64,000 nucleotides of DNA from Aphrophora alni (taxonomy: Eukaryota; Arthropoda; Insecta; Hemiptera; Aphrophoridae): the NCBI GenBank assembly GCA_963513935.1, contig OY740766.1, positions 4,308,001-4,372,000 of the forward strand, in the 5' to 3' direction. Each line of letters starts with the position of its first letter. Within the stretch, counting starts at the first letter, position 1. Below are positions 46,019 through 58,090 of this stretch, in pieces. The notes beneath the pieces are model-generated. The model had not been told where the DNA came from and did not search any database. It was given only the letters and a program-made list of their open reading frames with translations. The position numbers were made by a program, and so were the translations under genes.

Positions 46019-48424
46019 GTTATTTCCTTTTATTATATAATACAGTCTTTAAAAAAGTTACAATCTTTTGATGGCAGTGTCGTGTTGTGCTGGCTACATC
46101 ATCGCTACAGCTGAGTTTCAGATAAGGTTATCAAAAACAAATACTTACCGACGATATTATATAAAATATTGTATTATTTACAAAAAAAAGATTCTCGTAA
46201 TAAAGTGCTCGTAAGGAAAAAAATAAATACTTGGTGAGCGTCTTAGGATTTATTAAATACAGGAGACGAATATTTGCGCGAGTTGCGATGAATGCTTTAT
46301 TAAATGAGCTTTAATATTACATTCATGCAGTTAATGAACTGTGATATAGAATCAAGCCTATTGAGGCATTAAAGTCTCTTTTACACGCTTTCATATGGGA
46401 AGTAAAATAGAGAAAGATTTATAAAAAATTAAATGTTAAATTTAGTGATCCATACACTACACACACACATGATAATACATAAACTGACACAACTTGTACT
46501 CTAAAACTGACCTCTATTTGGAGAAAACAATTTGTTTAATGTACGTAATGTTTTAATAGTAGATCGATGGTCGAATGAGTCAGAAATGCTGGAATCCTAA
46601 GAAGGGGGAAAAGGGTGTGTTCCTCCGGATAACTTGAACGGTATAATTAATATATTTATTTCCTTAGGGTTTGATGTTAACGAGGTATGAGACAGAATTT
46701 CAGAAGCTTGAAAAATCAACCTTGGATAAATCTGTCTGTCTGAACTAAGTCCCTACTAGCGGGAATTTTACAGACAAATTTCCCATTTGTGTATAAAATA
46801 TCCCCGCCGGTCAGCCTAATGTTGGAAAAAAGAGTTTTTAATTCGATTACTTACGCGTTTAAAGTTAACACTTGAAGAAAATATTAAAATAATCGCCACG
46901 AAGTGTGTTTTTCGCGTAAAAAGACGTAATTGGTTGTGATAATAATGGTTTAATGTTATCTATATGAACGTAAAATAGGTTATATCAATTACAACAAATA
47001 CTACTGACAGTTAAATGGTAGTTAGGCAATCTTTAAAAATAATAAATTTGTTCTACAATAATCATAATTTCGTTTGCGGTATTATTAAAAAACTGTTCTA
47101 TTTAATTTAGAACAAAAACCTTAAATTTCTGCAGAATGCGTTATTCTGAGAAATACTGTAAATTTGGAACCAAATTAAATAGTAGTTTTCAAATTCCTAG
47201 GACCAAGATTAATGTAATTCAATTATTCGTTTTTGAAGTGAATACTTCTTACAAGACAGTACGGGATTTCGTAGGCGGGGTAATTCATCGGAACGTCACG
47301 TCACGTGACATCGTCACATTAATCGTAACAAATTGATCTAAAACTTTTGTGAAGTAATAATTTGTTGCTCTATCTCTGAGCTAGGTTCCTCTTCCTTTTG
47401 TTCCGAGTGTAGACCCTATAGGTTATTTTCCTTTTAGGGCAGGATTTTTTATCAACATTTTCATGATGTCTCTTTTTTAATATCCTCATGCTACTTCACC
47501 CATACGGTATGCATGACATTAGTGCATCTCTTTTTTTCGTTTAACAAGAACTTATCACTCTAATAATTATTAATCAACGACGAGAATACTATAAGGAATA
47601 GATATTTTTGAAATATTTACTGTGCTTTCTGTGTGTATGGCTTTGGATCCAATGTTGAAATTTAAAATTGTCTTCACTTCTTACACAAACGCTTATGTTT
47701 TCCAACTTTATAAAGACAATGGAGGTCAGACAAGTTTGATCAGCTGACTAGATTACACACGAATGCTAATATGCTTGCTGTGCATAAAATAACGGAAAAT
47801 CTACGGCGTCACATTGCTTTACAGTCTATCTCACGACTTCACTTATTTTGGAGTCGTCACGATTCTTACAGAAACTGTTGATTATTTCCGTGAAACTTCT
47901 AAGTTTTATACTTGTTGCCAATATAAACAATCTTCTCAATATGTGCGTCAAATTACTAGGAATATATGTGTAGCTTGGTTCTAAGATACAAAAGTTAAAG
48001 AATTTTGTTAAAAAACAAACATTGCACAAACCTTTTACACGTATATCTGCAAAATAAAAACTAATCTCAAATAATATTCAACCCTACCCTGCTTTAAGAA
48101 TATATATACTACTTATAAATGAGAAATAAAATAGATTTTCTAAAAACATTGCACCAACTTTTCCACTTACTAAACCCAAAAAACAAATCAAACTTAATCG
48201 TCATCAAAAATATAAGTTTGGTAGTTGTCAATCATTTTGAAAATCAACCTTGGGTGCCGTCTTTGAAAACATTTCTTTATTGAAATAAGGTCTAAACTTG
48301 AATCGGATCTTCCATAAACACGTTGTCTGTGTAAATGGAATTAGGTTAAAACCTTATAATAACGACGGTAAAGGTTTATATATTTTTTGTAAATTATTTC
48401 CAAACAGTTATATAATTTCACTTG
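46019..48424. other. AT-rich intergenic DNA
   Basis: Small open frames of 64-67 codons without motifs. No splice-flanked exon or RNA recognised. Confidence 0.45.
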
Positions 48425-48620
48425 CATTTGGGTTACTAATTTTCGTATTCACTAAAATTTTAACGAAATCCGTAGAGGCGAATTTGAGGTAAATTATCTA
48501 AATTATAACAACCCCATGGGCGATGGTTAAGCTTTCACTGAGATCCCAGGAACCGGGTTTTTGGAGATAATAAGATCTATAAGTTTTGTTTGGGATCTTA
48601 TAACCTACACTTGTAGGTAT
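48425..48620 (+). repeat. Dispersed repeat family A, copy
   Basis: 'cactaaaattttaacgaaat', 'ccgtagaggcgaattt' and 'tataacaaccccatgggcga' match the family order. Confidence 0.5.
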
Positions 48621-49089
48621 ATTTGACAAAATCTTGTCAAAATCGTTATAGTCCATTTTTATAAAATTGTAGTTGTGTTTATTTTTTTGACAGCTACAAT
48701 ACAAGTTTTGAATATTGAAAGAATTTAAAAAACGAGTAAAAGCATTTGAAGATATAGCCTGTGTGGTACAGTGTGTAGGCTATTTGGAAATGGTATTTTT
48801 TTTTCAAGATTTTCCTTTTCTATTTTTTAAGAGAGATAAGTTGGTAATGAAGATCTCCTTTATTAATTGTTTAAACAAATATGTAGGCCTATAGGTTTAA
48901 ATCGAACTTATGTTTACTTCGGTGAAGCCAAAAACTCGTCTTTCTAAATGGAGTATTTATGAATGTAATGGAGTATTTATGAACGTAATGGAGTATTTAT
49001 GGAGGTTCATTTTGATTCTTCGACAAATATTTCTGAATGATAATTTTCCTTTATTACAATTTTGGCCAATAATTTGGATCGTTAATATT

Positions 49090-49270
49090 CACACTTAAAG
49101 CAAATTAAATCGTTAAAGTCGATTTTGAGAAATTAATTCTTTCTTAAGAGGGATTTTTTTGATTAGCTATAAATACCGAACTGGGATTTTTGAGGAGATG
49201 ACGTCAAATTCGTTCTTAGAGCCATTCTATAGCAACATTTGATTAATTTCTTTCAGATATCATAAAAGTT
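49090..49270 (+). repeat. Dispersed repeat family A, copy
   Basis: 'gtcgattttgagaaattaat' and 'cgttcttagagccattctat' fit the family A blocks at 20210 and 20310. Confidence 0.5.
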
Positions 49271-49442
49271 AGGAATAAAAATCCACTCTGGATAAATGGT
49301 CATAATACACCAACCTGATAAAGCTTTCAAACATTTTTTTTTTAAATTGTCAACATATATTATTTGTGCTATTACATAACTTTCTGTTATACCAGTCTAA
49401 ATAAATTGTGGTTTCTACAACACGTTTGTTTATCAATTCCAG

Positions 49443-49517
49443 ATTTAAGTGTGGACATGACAGCAACTGATATTCTTTGTCTCCAAGAATCATCAAAGAC
49501 TGCGAACGATTCTTATT
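49443..49517 (+). CDS. Candidate internal exon of a host gene
   Basis: A 75-bp open segment with a strong acceptor before it (pyrimidine-rich 'ttgtttatcaattccag') and a consensus donor after it ('gtaagttg'). It reads, after two bases completing a codon, as 'LSVDMTATDILCLQESSKTA' then 'NDSY', and ends one base into a codon. Both borders are therefore phase 1, and the exon can be skipped without shifting the frame. Codon use is more balanced than its surroundings. 'TDILCLQE' recalls the ICLQE strand of endonuclease/exonuclease/phosphatase-fold proteins, but 24 residues are too few to assign a family. I did not find partner exons in the window, so they may be far away. Confidence rests on splice signals plus the open frame. 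Confidence 0.5.
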
Positions 49518-51117
49518 GTAAGTTGATTTCCATGAAATTTATTTATAGTGTGACGTGTTGTATTTCATTGGAAATATAAACTGTCTTTTACTAAGGGCAT
49601 ATCAATTTGGTACGAGTTATGAGGGTTTTAAATGTCGACAGTTATTTTTAAATAGTTTTTAAGAGATGTCGAATTTTTTTAAAAAAATTAGTAGTTCGGC
49701 ATCTATACTTTAATTTTGACGTACGGAATCAATATTAAAACAATTCTTCGAGAATTTCCCCAAAATATCTTCTCTTACAGGGGTTTATTTCCCTTAGGGT
49801 AAGAACTCGGCGTCTTATTCCTTTTCCACCCTTCAGAGTACGGGATAAACCCTATAATAATTATTTCACTATAATTTTTTAAATTGTTTTATTTTTTGAA
49901 TTTTCTTAAGTACAAAAATATTTTTTTATTACCATCGTAAAGAGCATTAAAAACCGTTTATTTTACACTTCAAAACATTCCTCTAGCAAGTAATTAACAA
50001 AATATATAATTTTCTTTAAAATATTATCTAAACCTACGCATTGTTTGTTGAAATAATTAAAAACATGAAAAATAATTTTTCTACGTTCATATATTTCTAG
50101 ATTAACTAGATTTTAAACTATTTTATAACAGAGATATCGCTTAAAGTTTCACCCAATCTGTCAAGTAAAACAGGAAGTAAATGTCAAAGGGATATTTTTT
50201 TAAAGTAAAAAACAAATAGATCATGACACAAAATGTCCTTTTCTTATACTTAACGATTTTTATAATAAGTAAAAACAACAATATCTCCGCTCTCAAGTAG
50301 GCTACTTTCTTATTTTTTACGTCCAGTAGTAATGAAACTCCACTATTCACCTAAACATGTTGCCCCTTCCTTCGCATAAAATTCTTGTAAAACTAGCGAG
50401 TTCTTGAAACAATGAACCCGGAGCTGATACTGTAGTTACAACATAATGTGAAATCTACCGGCCCCCGGTGTCACTTCATACAGAGGTCAGGTCTATGTTC
50501 CAAGTAATTCTGGGAAGTTGACGAGGCAGACTACAATACAATATGCCATCGTCTTATGTCACAGGAGTTTTATTTATTGATTCTCTTGAGATCAGATGAT
50601 TTGTTTACGTCATTTAAGAGAGTAACTGTGTTTGTAGCTTATAAAATTAATATGGGATCCTTTTCAGCCATACAAAATTCTTCTTTGGGTTAAATTTAAC
50701 ATAAGAGATTTGATTATTTAGCTGTCATCGTAATTTCACCATTTTGTAACACACATTACGATGTTACGAAGTGTGACATAACTTATTTCAATGATCTCTA
50801 ATAAAAACTTTGGTGTAAACGCATTTTAAAATCATTTAACACTAAAATACCTTCAAGTGAAAGATAAATAAACGTCAATATAATCTTCATTTATTTCTAA
50901 AAGTAATCTTTAGATATATTCCATAGTGAAATGTTTATTTTCATTCAATTGTACAAATAATTGCTGTTATACTCATATGAGTATTCTATTTTTTTCTTTC
51001 TCTCGGATATTATAGATTTTCTACTTTTAATTTGTGGATACTTAGATTAGCTAGAAACCTCTAAGTTGCAAGGAGATCCCTTCAATATATTTAGTTACTG
51101 AGGTTTTTAACACGATA
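49518..51117. other. Intergenic or intronic AT-rich DNA
   Basis: If the exon at 49443 is real, the right part is an intron of its gene. A less AT-rich patch lies at 50390-50540 with no motif. Nothing else. Confidence 0.4.
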
Positions 51118-51335
51118 TTATTTAAACCAAAAGGAGACAGGATTGTCATATGTGCTCTCGCTGCACGAAGGAGAGGTTCCAGATTCAAACAATCCTGAGA
51201 TTATTAACCCAGCATCATGAGAGAAATGGGAATATACGGTTAGTAGCGAATTCTGATTGATACTGTTTGACCAAAATCGACGGGAATTCGATGTGCTAGC
51301 CACATCGATAAAGCATTTTATAAACAAAAAATCTT
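51118..51335 (-). CDS. Candidate second exon, short secreted protein
   Basis: Follows the acceptor 'aacaattag' in the matching phase and stays open for 71 codons to a TAA, giving a 91-residue product with the first exon. The reading includes 'KCFIDVASTSNSRRFWSNSI' and 'SPSCSESTYDNPVSF'. There are only two Cys and no recognised domain. No polyadenylation signal was seen close after the stop, so the real gene may splice on from inside this segment. Composition is not strongly coding-like; treat as tentative. Confidence 0.3.
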
Positions 51336-51392
51336 CTAATTGTTAAAGATATACATTTCATATATTAGTTTTAAAAATTCGATAAGACTTAC
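51336..51392 (-). other. 57-bp candidate intron
   Basis: Starts with a consensus donor (ttg|gtaagtc), has 'aaaactaatatatg' as a branch site about 33 nt from the end, and finishes with 'tatctttaacaattag'. Short introns of about 55-70 bp are common in insects. Confidence 0.5.
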
Positions 51393-51450
51393 CAATAACG
51401 AAATTCGTATTAATGATTGCGATGAAAATAAATATCCAAAGAAACTCCAT
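51393..51450 (-). CDS. Candidate first coding exon with a signal peptide
   Basis: The ATG at 51450 begins 'MEFLWIFIFIAIINTNFVI', a strongly hydrophobic stretch of the size and type of a signal peptide, then a phase-1 donor 'g|gtaagt'. It is preceded on the minus strand by a leader rich in 'gtgtttag' / 'gtgttgt', as in many insect 5' untranslated regions, and by a CpG-containing patch. The product would enter the secretory pathway. The best partner is the segment at 51118-51335 across a 57-bp intron, but a more distant exon is equally possible. Family unknown. Confidence 0.5.
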
Positions 51451-51769
51451 TTTTGTATCGATCACTTTACACTGTATTGAAAAATTTTCGTCAAATTCTT
51501 AATTAATGTAAAATAACTGAAACAGGAAGTACCTTTATTTGGTACTTCAATACAATATCCAGATCACATTTTGTTTTTCATTAAATAAAGCCTAATTTAT
51601 TCGTTGAACTTCGTTGCTACCCTCGCATTAAAGTCACCATTTTAATAGTAATAGTATTTGACTGATTAGTTAACACTAATATAAATCACTAATTTCATAT
51701 AACATTTATTTCGTATTAATTACCGACACTATCAGACACTGTAATGTAGTAAACACTAAACCATTGTAC

Positions 51770-52050
51770 CACAACACACTACAACCCTCAACATTTCAGT
51801 CAATACAACCTCGTTAGTTGGAGGCAACTGTCGGCCATCTTGGAATGCCAAGAGTGCCGCGCTGGCGTTGAAGGCCGCAACAAGACTATGCTACAAGCTA
51901 GGTAACTTTCCCGAAAGCATTTGGCGTCGTTGGTAACCTGTTGGGCAACGTGTAGCATTGGTTGTTAGTGAAAGGTGGATTGGAGTGGGGGGTAGAGTTG
52001 AACGCGTTTTGTTTACAGGAAGATGTGACGCGAGTTTGTTAATTGGTGGT
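51770..52050 (-). promoter_or_regulatory. Candidate CpG-containing promoter
   Basis: The most G+C- and CpG-rich patch in this part of the window. It includes AAGATGGCCGAC on the minus strand (51830-51841), which resembles a YY1/Pho-type AAnATGGC site common near insect and vertebrate start sites. It lies ~380 bp upstream of the signal-peptide exon. No TATA box was identified. It could also serve a plus-strand transcript. Confidence 0.4.
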
Positions 52051-53914
52051 TTACAACATTGTTTCTCCATTATAGAAATCTTAAAGATTATTTCCTTGTC
52101 ATCTTTAGGATAATTTGGTGGAAAATAGAATTATTGAGAGATGGATTCAGATCCGAGTTTCCAGACGTCACAGCATTTAAAGGAGAGTCCTTCATTAAAG
52201 ATTTGTCCCGCGTCCCGGAAATTATTAATAAAAGTCGCTCATCCCGTATTAGTCAAGAATAAAATCTACAAGAATTAAATTTATGTATCCTTTAATGATA
52301 TATTTTCTTTGTGTATGGAATTTCAAAAATGTGTTTTTTTTTAAATACAGCAACTAAAAATTACTCGCATCTTACTATATATTCGTTTAAAAAAACATAT
52401 ATCATATTTAAGCATTTAAATATTATATTTTCAAGTAAAATTATTTTTTTCACGGAGTTACGTCTTTTAATTATGCCCCTATTTCTTTAAATCTCTTATT
52501 CGGAAAATATAATAATTTCAAAATATTTATACAGGATGTTCTATTTTGTGTGTTGAATATCATTTTCTTTCACTTGCATATTAATTGTAATTAATATGTA
52601 AAGTGTTGTTTCAAAATATAACTATTTTTTTTTAAATTTAGACCTTAAAAGGCCCATGTAAGCATGCAATTGGTTTTAAATTCCTTTGGACTGTAGAGCA
52701 CTGCACTTATGGCAGCCTACAGATGGACATCAATCCACAATAGAATTGTTACAAATCATGGCAACCCAAAACGGATAATTATTTATTGTACTTACACTAC
52801 AATAAATATACGAAAAATATGAAATACTTACAATAATAAAAAAAAAAATACATTTAAAATCATTTATGAAGTAAGAACAAAATTGAATGTAACCTTCAAA
52901 CATTTTCACAATTTTATTAAAATTAATTGATTTTAATACAGTAAATATAGTCATAACTAAATACTTCTAATTCAAATGTTTTTAGGATTCGAATTTTTAG
53001 GATCCAAGACTTTTAGGATTTCAAGTAAGATAGTTTTTTTTTTATTTCCGATTGTCCAAATTTTATTCTATTTACAACAATGCAGGTTAAATAAATATGG
53101 AGGGTTCAAATATATATAATGTGTGTGATTTTAATATATAATTTTTATCGCTACGTATTTGGGTCATCCCCAACCCCTAAGTGTTTCAAATACTCATAAT
53201 TAGGAGACATTAGTAAGTTTAGTTGGACAGACACAATTTCCTTTTATTGTTGGAGATACAAAACAAATTGTTATATTTATTGTCTCAGCGAGCTCTTTAA
53301 AAGAATCTATCATATGTATTTAAATTTTAACTTAGTCCCTGCTGTCCCTCAAGTCATAAATTGGAAACAGTAAGCTCAGTAGCCTTCCGTTACAAACCGT
53401 ATTTAGCTATGTTAACAAAATTAGAAGGGAATGCAATTAGTAGGGTATATAAAAACATATACTATAATATATTTTTTTAAACTAACATTATTTACAAGAT
53501 AAGAATTATGTTCCAATTTCCACTCCTACGAATTTGCGGAGTTTACATAAATTCTGAAATAATTCAAATGTTTATACTTGCTAATCAGAAATAAATTAAA
53601 ACGTTCCCCGTCACTGAGGTGACTAGATTAGCCAAAGGTTAACACTTTCGTTAGAAAACACTGTTTCAAAATCTGAGTAGTCATTGTTATCCAAAAGTAC
53701 GGTACATTTGCTTTTATAAATAAGTTGCATCAGCTTCTTAGTTTAAAGGGGTACATAACTACCTATTGTTTTGTCTTGCAATTATGTGTCAACTGCCCTA
53801 TGTTTACATTAAAACATTTTGAGTTGCCCTCTCAAAACTCCGGGGGGAGGGGTGGTGCTGATAAAATTATGTAAAATGTAGTTACTAATTATCCAAAGAC
53901 ATTCCCAAAGTTTC
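52051..53914. other. AT-rich intergenic DNA
   Basis: Open frames of 67-74 codons without motifs; the 52730-52954 frame is hydrophobic only because it is T-rich. Nothing else. Confidence 0.45.
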
Positions 53915-53990
53915 AGTTTTCTACTTTCCGTTGTCTAAAAGTTACAGGAGTCCCATACTTTTGGAACACCTTGTATAATACATACGATAA
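53915..53990 (+). repeat. Dispersed repeat family E, tail
   Basis: 'gtcccatacttttggaacac' then 'cttgtataatac', similar to 'aacttttgggacac' with 'ccaccttgtattt' at about 9212-9245. Confidence 0.4.
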
Positions 53991-55110
53991 CAGTTGTAAA
54001 TGAAGATTTTTTACCCTTTTTAAGCTTGGAAAATTAGACCGTATTTAAGTTAATTTTAAATAGATTAATTATAATAGTCGTCAATTGTGAACTCTCGGCA
54101 ATTATTCGATCAAAATTTAACAACTGACTGTGTCCACACTTTATATCACTATATAAATAAATTGATTTGATTTACTAAAGTACAGGTAATGGTAAAACTA
54201 ATTGTTGCTAATTATTATTATAAGACTAATAAATTATTATCAATATTTGCATGTACATTATTAAGATTATTGTGTTTTAGTCGTGCTTTTAATTTTTCTT
54301 TCTGCAGTCCAAACAATTTAAAATTCACGAGACACTCGTAACAATATTTCGTTAAAACAAGTCCATGAAATATACCTTCTACTGTAGATACAGACAAGCA
54401 TATAAAACTTCAAAGTAAATATATTTAATGAAATAAATAAATACCTTTTGAAGTTTAACTTCACATATAAAGAAATCTCTTATACAATTTATTTCACTGC
54501 TTTTCAGAGAAACTAGTTTATTAGATTGTAGGAAACAGAATCATTAATTTAATTGTTAGGATATATAAAAGAAATTGTTTCAACGTCGTTACGTTTAGTT
54601 TCCTATAATAAAATAAATAATGGAAGTGATTTAAATGCAAAGGAAACTACGCTTAGTATCATCCTTCAACCAGGAAATAATTTAGGTTTTCTTGTGATTA
54701 TATTTGTTATAATGAATAAGTTTATTCAACTACTGCTGAAAAATATATTTCTTTCTCACGTAGACGACACAGTATAGAGATTAGCAGTGTTTTTCGTAGA
54801 ATTATCCGGATTGAAGTCTCCTGAACAAACAAAGCAAATTGTTTTGGAATGTTATCAGTCGTCTAATGTCAGTGTCAACCTGCATTCCAGAAATGTTATC
54901 AAATTTAAACAAATTTGAAATATGAAAATATTTGGTTTTATCGCGAGACATTCCCCCCTCGAATTTTTCAATAATTCAAAATTGGTTCGAAGTTGCAATA
55001 AAACAAAAAATAAAAAATTCTCTTTTATAATAATCACTTCTAACTATTACGATAACATTTTTGATAAAACGAAACTTTAAAACTCAAATAAAATTACAAA
55101 ATATTAATAA
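53991..55110. other. AT-rich intergenic DNA
   Basis: No gene or repeat recognised. The last part may belong to the Penelope-like relic. Confidence 0.45.
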
Positions 55111-55400
55111 CTGTATTACACTATTAAATATGAATGTGACAGGAAATATATTAGCGAGACAAACAGAGCTATAAATGTAAGAATTAGTGAACATGAAAAG
55201 AACATGCGATTAAGTATAACAGCTAAATCGAATAAAGTTGAACATATCGATATATTTTGAATCGAAAATACTAATTTAATTGAGAAGAGATAAAACTAAT
55301 ACACCAGGAAAAACCTTATTGAGACGAAAAATAATCGAAGCCTCATGTATAAAGCTATCAGACAATACTATCAGCCAAAATAGTTTAGAAGTAAGGTAAT
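55111..55400 (+). pseudogene. Penelope-like element GIY-YIG endonuclease relic
   Basis: The translation has 'YECDRKYISETNRAINVRIS' followed by 'EHEKNMRL' and 'SNKVEHIDIF', then an in-frame TGA. A second stretch in another frame continues 'LLRRKIIEASCIKLSDNTIS'. This is the layout of the GIY-YIG nuclease at the C-terminus of Penelope-like retroelements: Cys, Lys, YIG-x-T-x-R, R-x2-EH, then a Ser/Lys...H block and an R-x4-E-A helix. Here the YIG is YIS. The reverse transcriptase is absent. Penelope-terminus sequence follows at about 55600-55870, which supports the assignment. Not functional. Confidence 0.65.
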
Positions 55401-55599
55401 TATGGCTTTCGTTAGTAAAAACGTATTTAAAATCGGAAATAACAATTAACTTTAAAGGATGAATTTTGCCGCCTATTCCACAAATGGGAGCCATAACGCG
55501 ATCGACGACTAAACTCTTGAAATAAGAAGAAAGTGGTTGTTGACGCCAATAAAGTGTCGATAATTTTCTCTTGGGTTTATCCTTTTACATCTGTAACTT

Positions 55600-55875
55600 G
55601 CAGTCCTTTGTGTAGACATGTATACAGTGATTTTATCTGATCATGTTTGTATTTAGCTTAGCTTTTACTTGTTTTAAGCTTGAGTTTTTTTTTCTGAAAT
55701 TACAGATTTAGTTTATGTTTACCTAAGCTACTAGCTTACGTTGCTTTTTTTTTATTTAATGTTTAATTTTTTCACTTGATAACTAGAGTTGATTTCTCGA
55801 AAGGTCGTTTATAACTCAAGTACGCATGTGACGCCCCAAATGTACGATTAAACAATATTAATAATATAACAAATA
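55600..55875 (+). repeat. Penelope-type terminus downstream of the GIY-YIG relic
   Basis: Contains 'gagttgatttctcgaaaggt' and 'aaatgtacgattaaac', matching the unit at 10975-11165 in the same order. The link to the nuclease identifies the whole terminal family. Confidence 0.55.
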
Positions 55876-56505
55876 ATGATCGCCAACCTGGCGATATTCC
55901 GGATCGTGAGTATCGGTAAAAAAATGTTCGGAAAGATCCTTACATAGTCGAAATTTAGATAATTTGATCATAACCAATTCTCTTGTATGCGTTGTTTGTA
56001 ACTACACAGAAAATTTCAATTCCAAAAAACCACTATTTTGTACTTAAGTGGATATTTCTGCTAAAAATAAAATATCGATATTTGACCTGTCATATAACTC
56101 TCACAGCTATTTACCGGCTAAGGGGGAAATGAATCAACCAAGTCCAATACAAAACTAGATGGACGTGGGATAATATGTTTAGATTCGATTTTGTTTACGT
56201 GATCATCACCTGCTGATTTGTTTACTTCCATGTAATAATTAGTTTGTTTGTTACTGCTGGTAGCTTTCGTTCAGTTTTCTGATCAATTGAAAACTTTATT
56301 CAAATCAAAATTTAAGAATTTTCGTGAATATCTCTTCTATAGAAGTTGTAAGAAAACTGTTGTGTGTCCTGGCTGAGATAGAGGACTTGAGTGGTTTTAT
56401 CTTAGACACTATTCTAGGATTCTTGATGGAATCTGGATCTATGTGGTTTCGTTCTATTTGGTATAACCGCTTCAATCAAGTTTCCAATTGATTCAGATTA
56501 GTGAT

Positions 56506-56507
<2 letters not shown>
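55876..56507. other. Intergenic DNA
   Basis: Nothing recognised. Confidence 0.45.

Positions 56508-56592
<85 letters not shown>
56508..56592. repeat. (CT)n microsatellite
   Basis: About 42 CT units with one interruption. Confidence 0.95.
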
Positions 56593-57539
56593 AATTAGGG
56601 TTGTCGCTAAGATAATTTGGATTAACTAATGATAACTTACCTAAGATGAAATAGTGGAATATAACACCTACCTAAACTGACTGGACTATTTGTATGTAAC
56701 AAACACTGTATCGCAGAAACTGTTTAACTTATCATTTTCACAAGTTTTCCATATCGTTAATAATCGACAATGTGTTGTAGGCGGATTTTTAATTTTAGAC
56801 GTAAATCAATAGTTATGTTTGACTTGAGAAAAACAGTCGGATGGAACTTTAAATCATCTGCCTACTTCTTGAAAGTTTAAACTAATTCAATACTCGTTAC
56901 CATGACAACCGGTTTTACAAATATAACAACAGCGATTACAATTAATTACCATCAATTTGAGGTTAGGTTAACCAAGAAAAATTATTATAATAATATGATA
57001 ATAGTACTCTTCTTCTTCTTCTTCTTCATACAACTAACTTTTGGGAGAAAATCCAATTTGAAATTGAAAATGGAACTAATACAGAGAAACCATATTAAAT
57101 AAAGGAGAGAATTTGTGAATGTAAATAATGTCTGTTGATACTTCCAGAAAACTGTGTTGGATTTTGGTTTTTGGAGAAGAGACGCTTTGGAACTGAGGGT
57201 TTTATTTTAACAGGTAAAACGGATGTTTTGGAAACAGAATAAGATTGACTCAGATATAATTACATAAAATGAATCACATTTGTTTAAAAAATATTTGGAA
57301 AAAAAAAGTTAAGTAACACTTTGGAATTGGCCTACCAATATATAACTGAAATTTGTCTCATCTTACCAAGACCTTTAAAATGACTATAAATTGATTATAG
57401 TGATTATAAATATCGAATCACACCTAATGTTGAAGGGGGGAAAACACTTAACTTTTGGTCTTATGAGGTAGTCTTAAGTGAGAAGATTTTCAATTAAGTA
57501 TAACGTTAAGATTAAGAGAAGCATTTTACATTTCACTTA
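56593..57539. other. AT-rich intergenic DNA
   Basis: A short (TTC)n near 57010-57027 and a single 'gaggttaggtta' at about 56959. No gene. Confidence 0.45.
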
Positions 57540-57860
57540 TCTTAAAATACAAAAGAATCAACTAGAATCAACAACCGCCATTTTATTTATGGTTGTCCAA
57601 ACAAAATTTATTTCACTTAGTTTTTATTGTCACACCAAACATTTTAAAATGGTGTATTACATGAGGACAATATGCCCTCTGAAATGTTTGACTTATTCAC
57701 TCTCTTGACACTCCTTAAATGAAAAATTGGAAATGTGGACTCATAGAAACAACTTTTCACTATAAAGAAGAATAGCGAAAACCTTGTTTAACTATCTTAC
57801 TTTAATAAAAATTTAAGGGGGTGCGATGAAAGTTTCTTTCCAGCCATCTTGTGTAGAGAG
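57540..57860 (-). repeat. Dispersed repeat family C, copy 2
   Basis: Shares 'cattttaaaatggtg', 'caacttttcactataaagaa' and 'gtttctttccagccatct' with 17390-17640. Confidence 0.5.
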
Positions 57861-57879
57861 GTCTTTTGGTATATATTTT

Positions 57880-58090
57880 CTCCTTCAGGAATTACTTTAT
57901 TCAGAAATTAATGCTTAGGTACTCTATTTGGATTAGCACCATTTGTCCTCTAGTCTCGGGTTAGATCCTTTTATAACTTTCCTATTAGGTCTTTCTTAAC
58001 CAGATACTACACTTCCTACATCAACCCTATTAGAGTATTCAAAGGGTAGACGTCATTATTTTAAACTCTTTAGTTTTTCAAGTCTATTAT
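57880..58090 (+). repeat. Dispersed repeat family D, copy
   Basis: Contains 'cctctagtctcgggtt', 'ctattagagtattcaaaggg' and 'ttattttaaactctttag', corresponding to 19400-19490. Confidence 0.4.

Noticed and set aside
52730..52954. Small membrane protein
   Set aside because: Hydrophobicity follows from T-rich codons; no start context or conserved motif.
56645..56720. Minus-strand exon ending at cttag|gtaagtt
   Set aside because: A strong donor, but the open frame is short, there are several competing acceptors and no neighbour exon.
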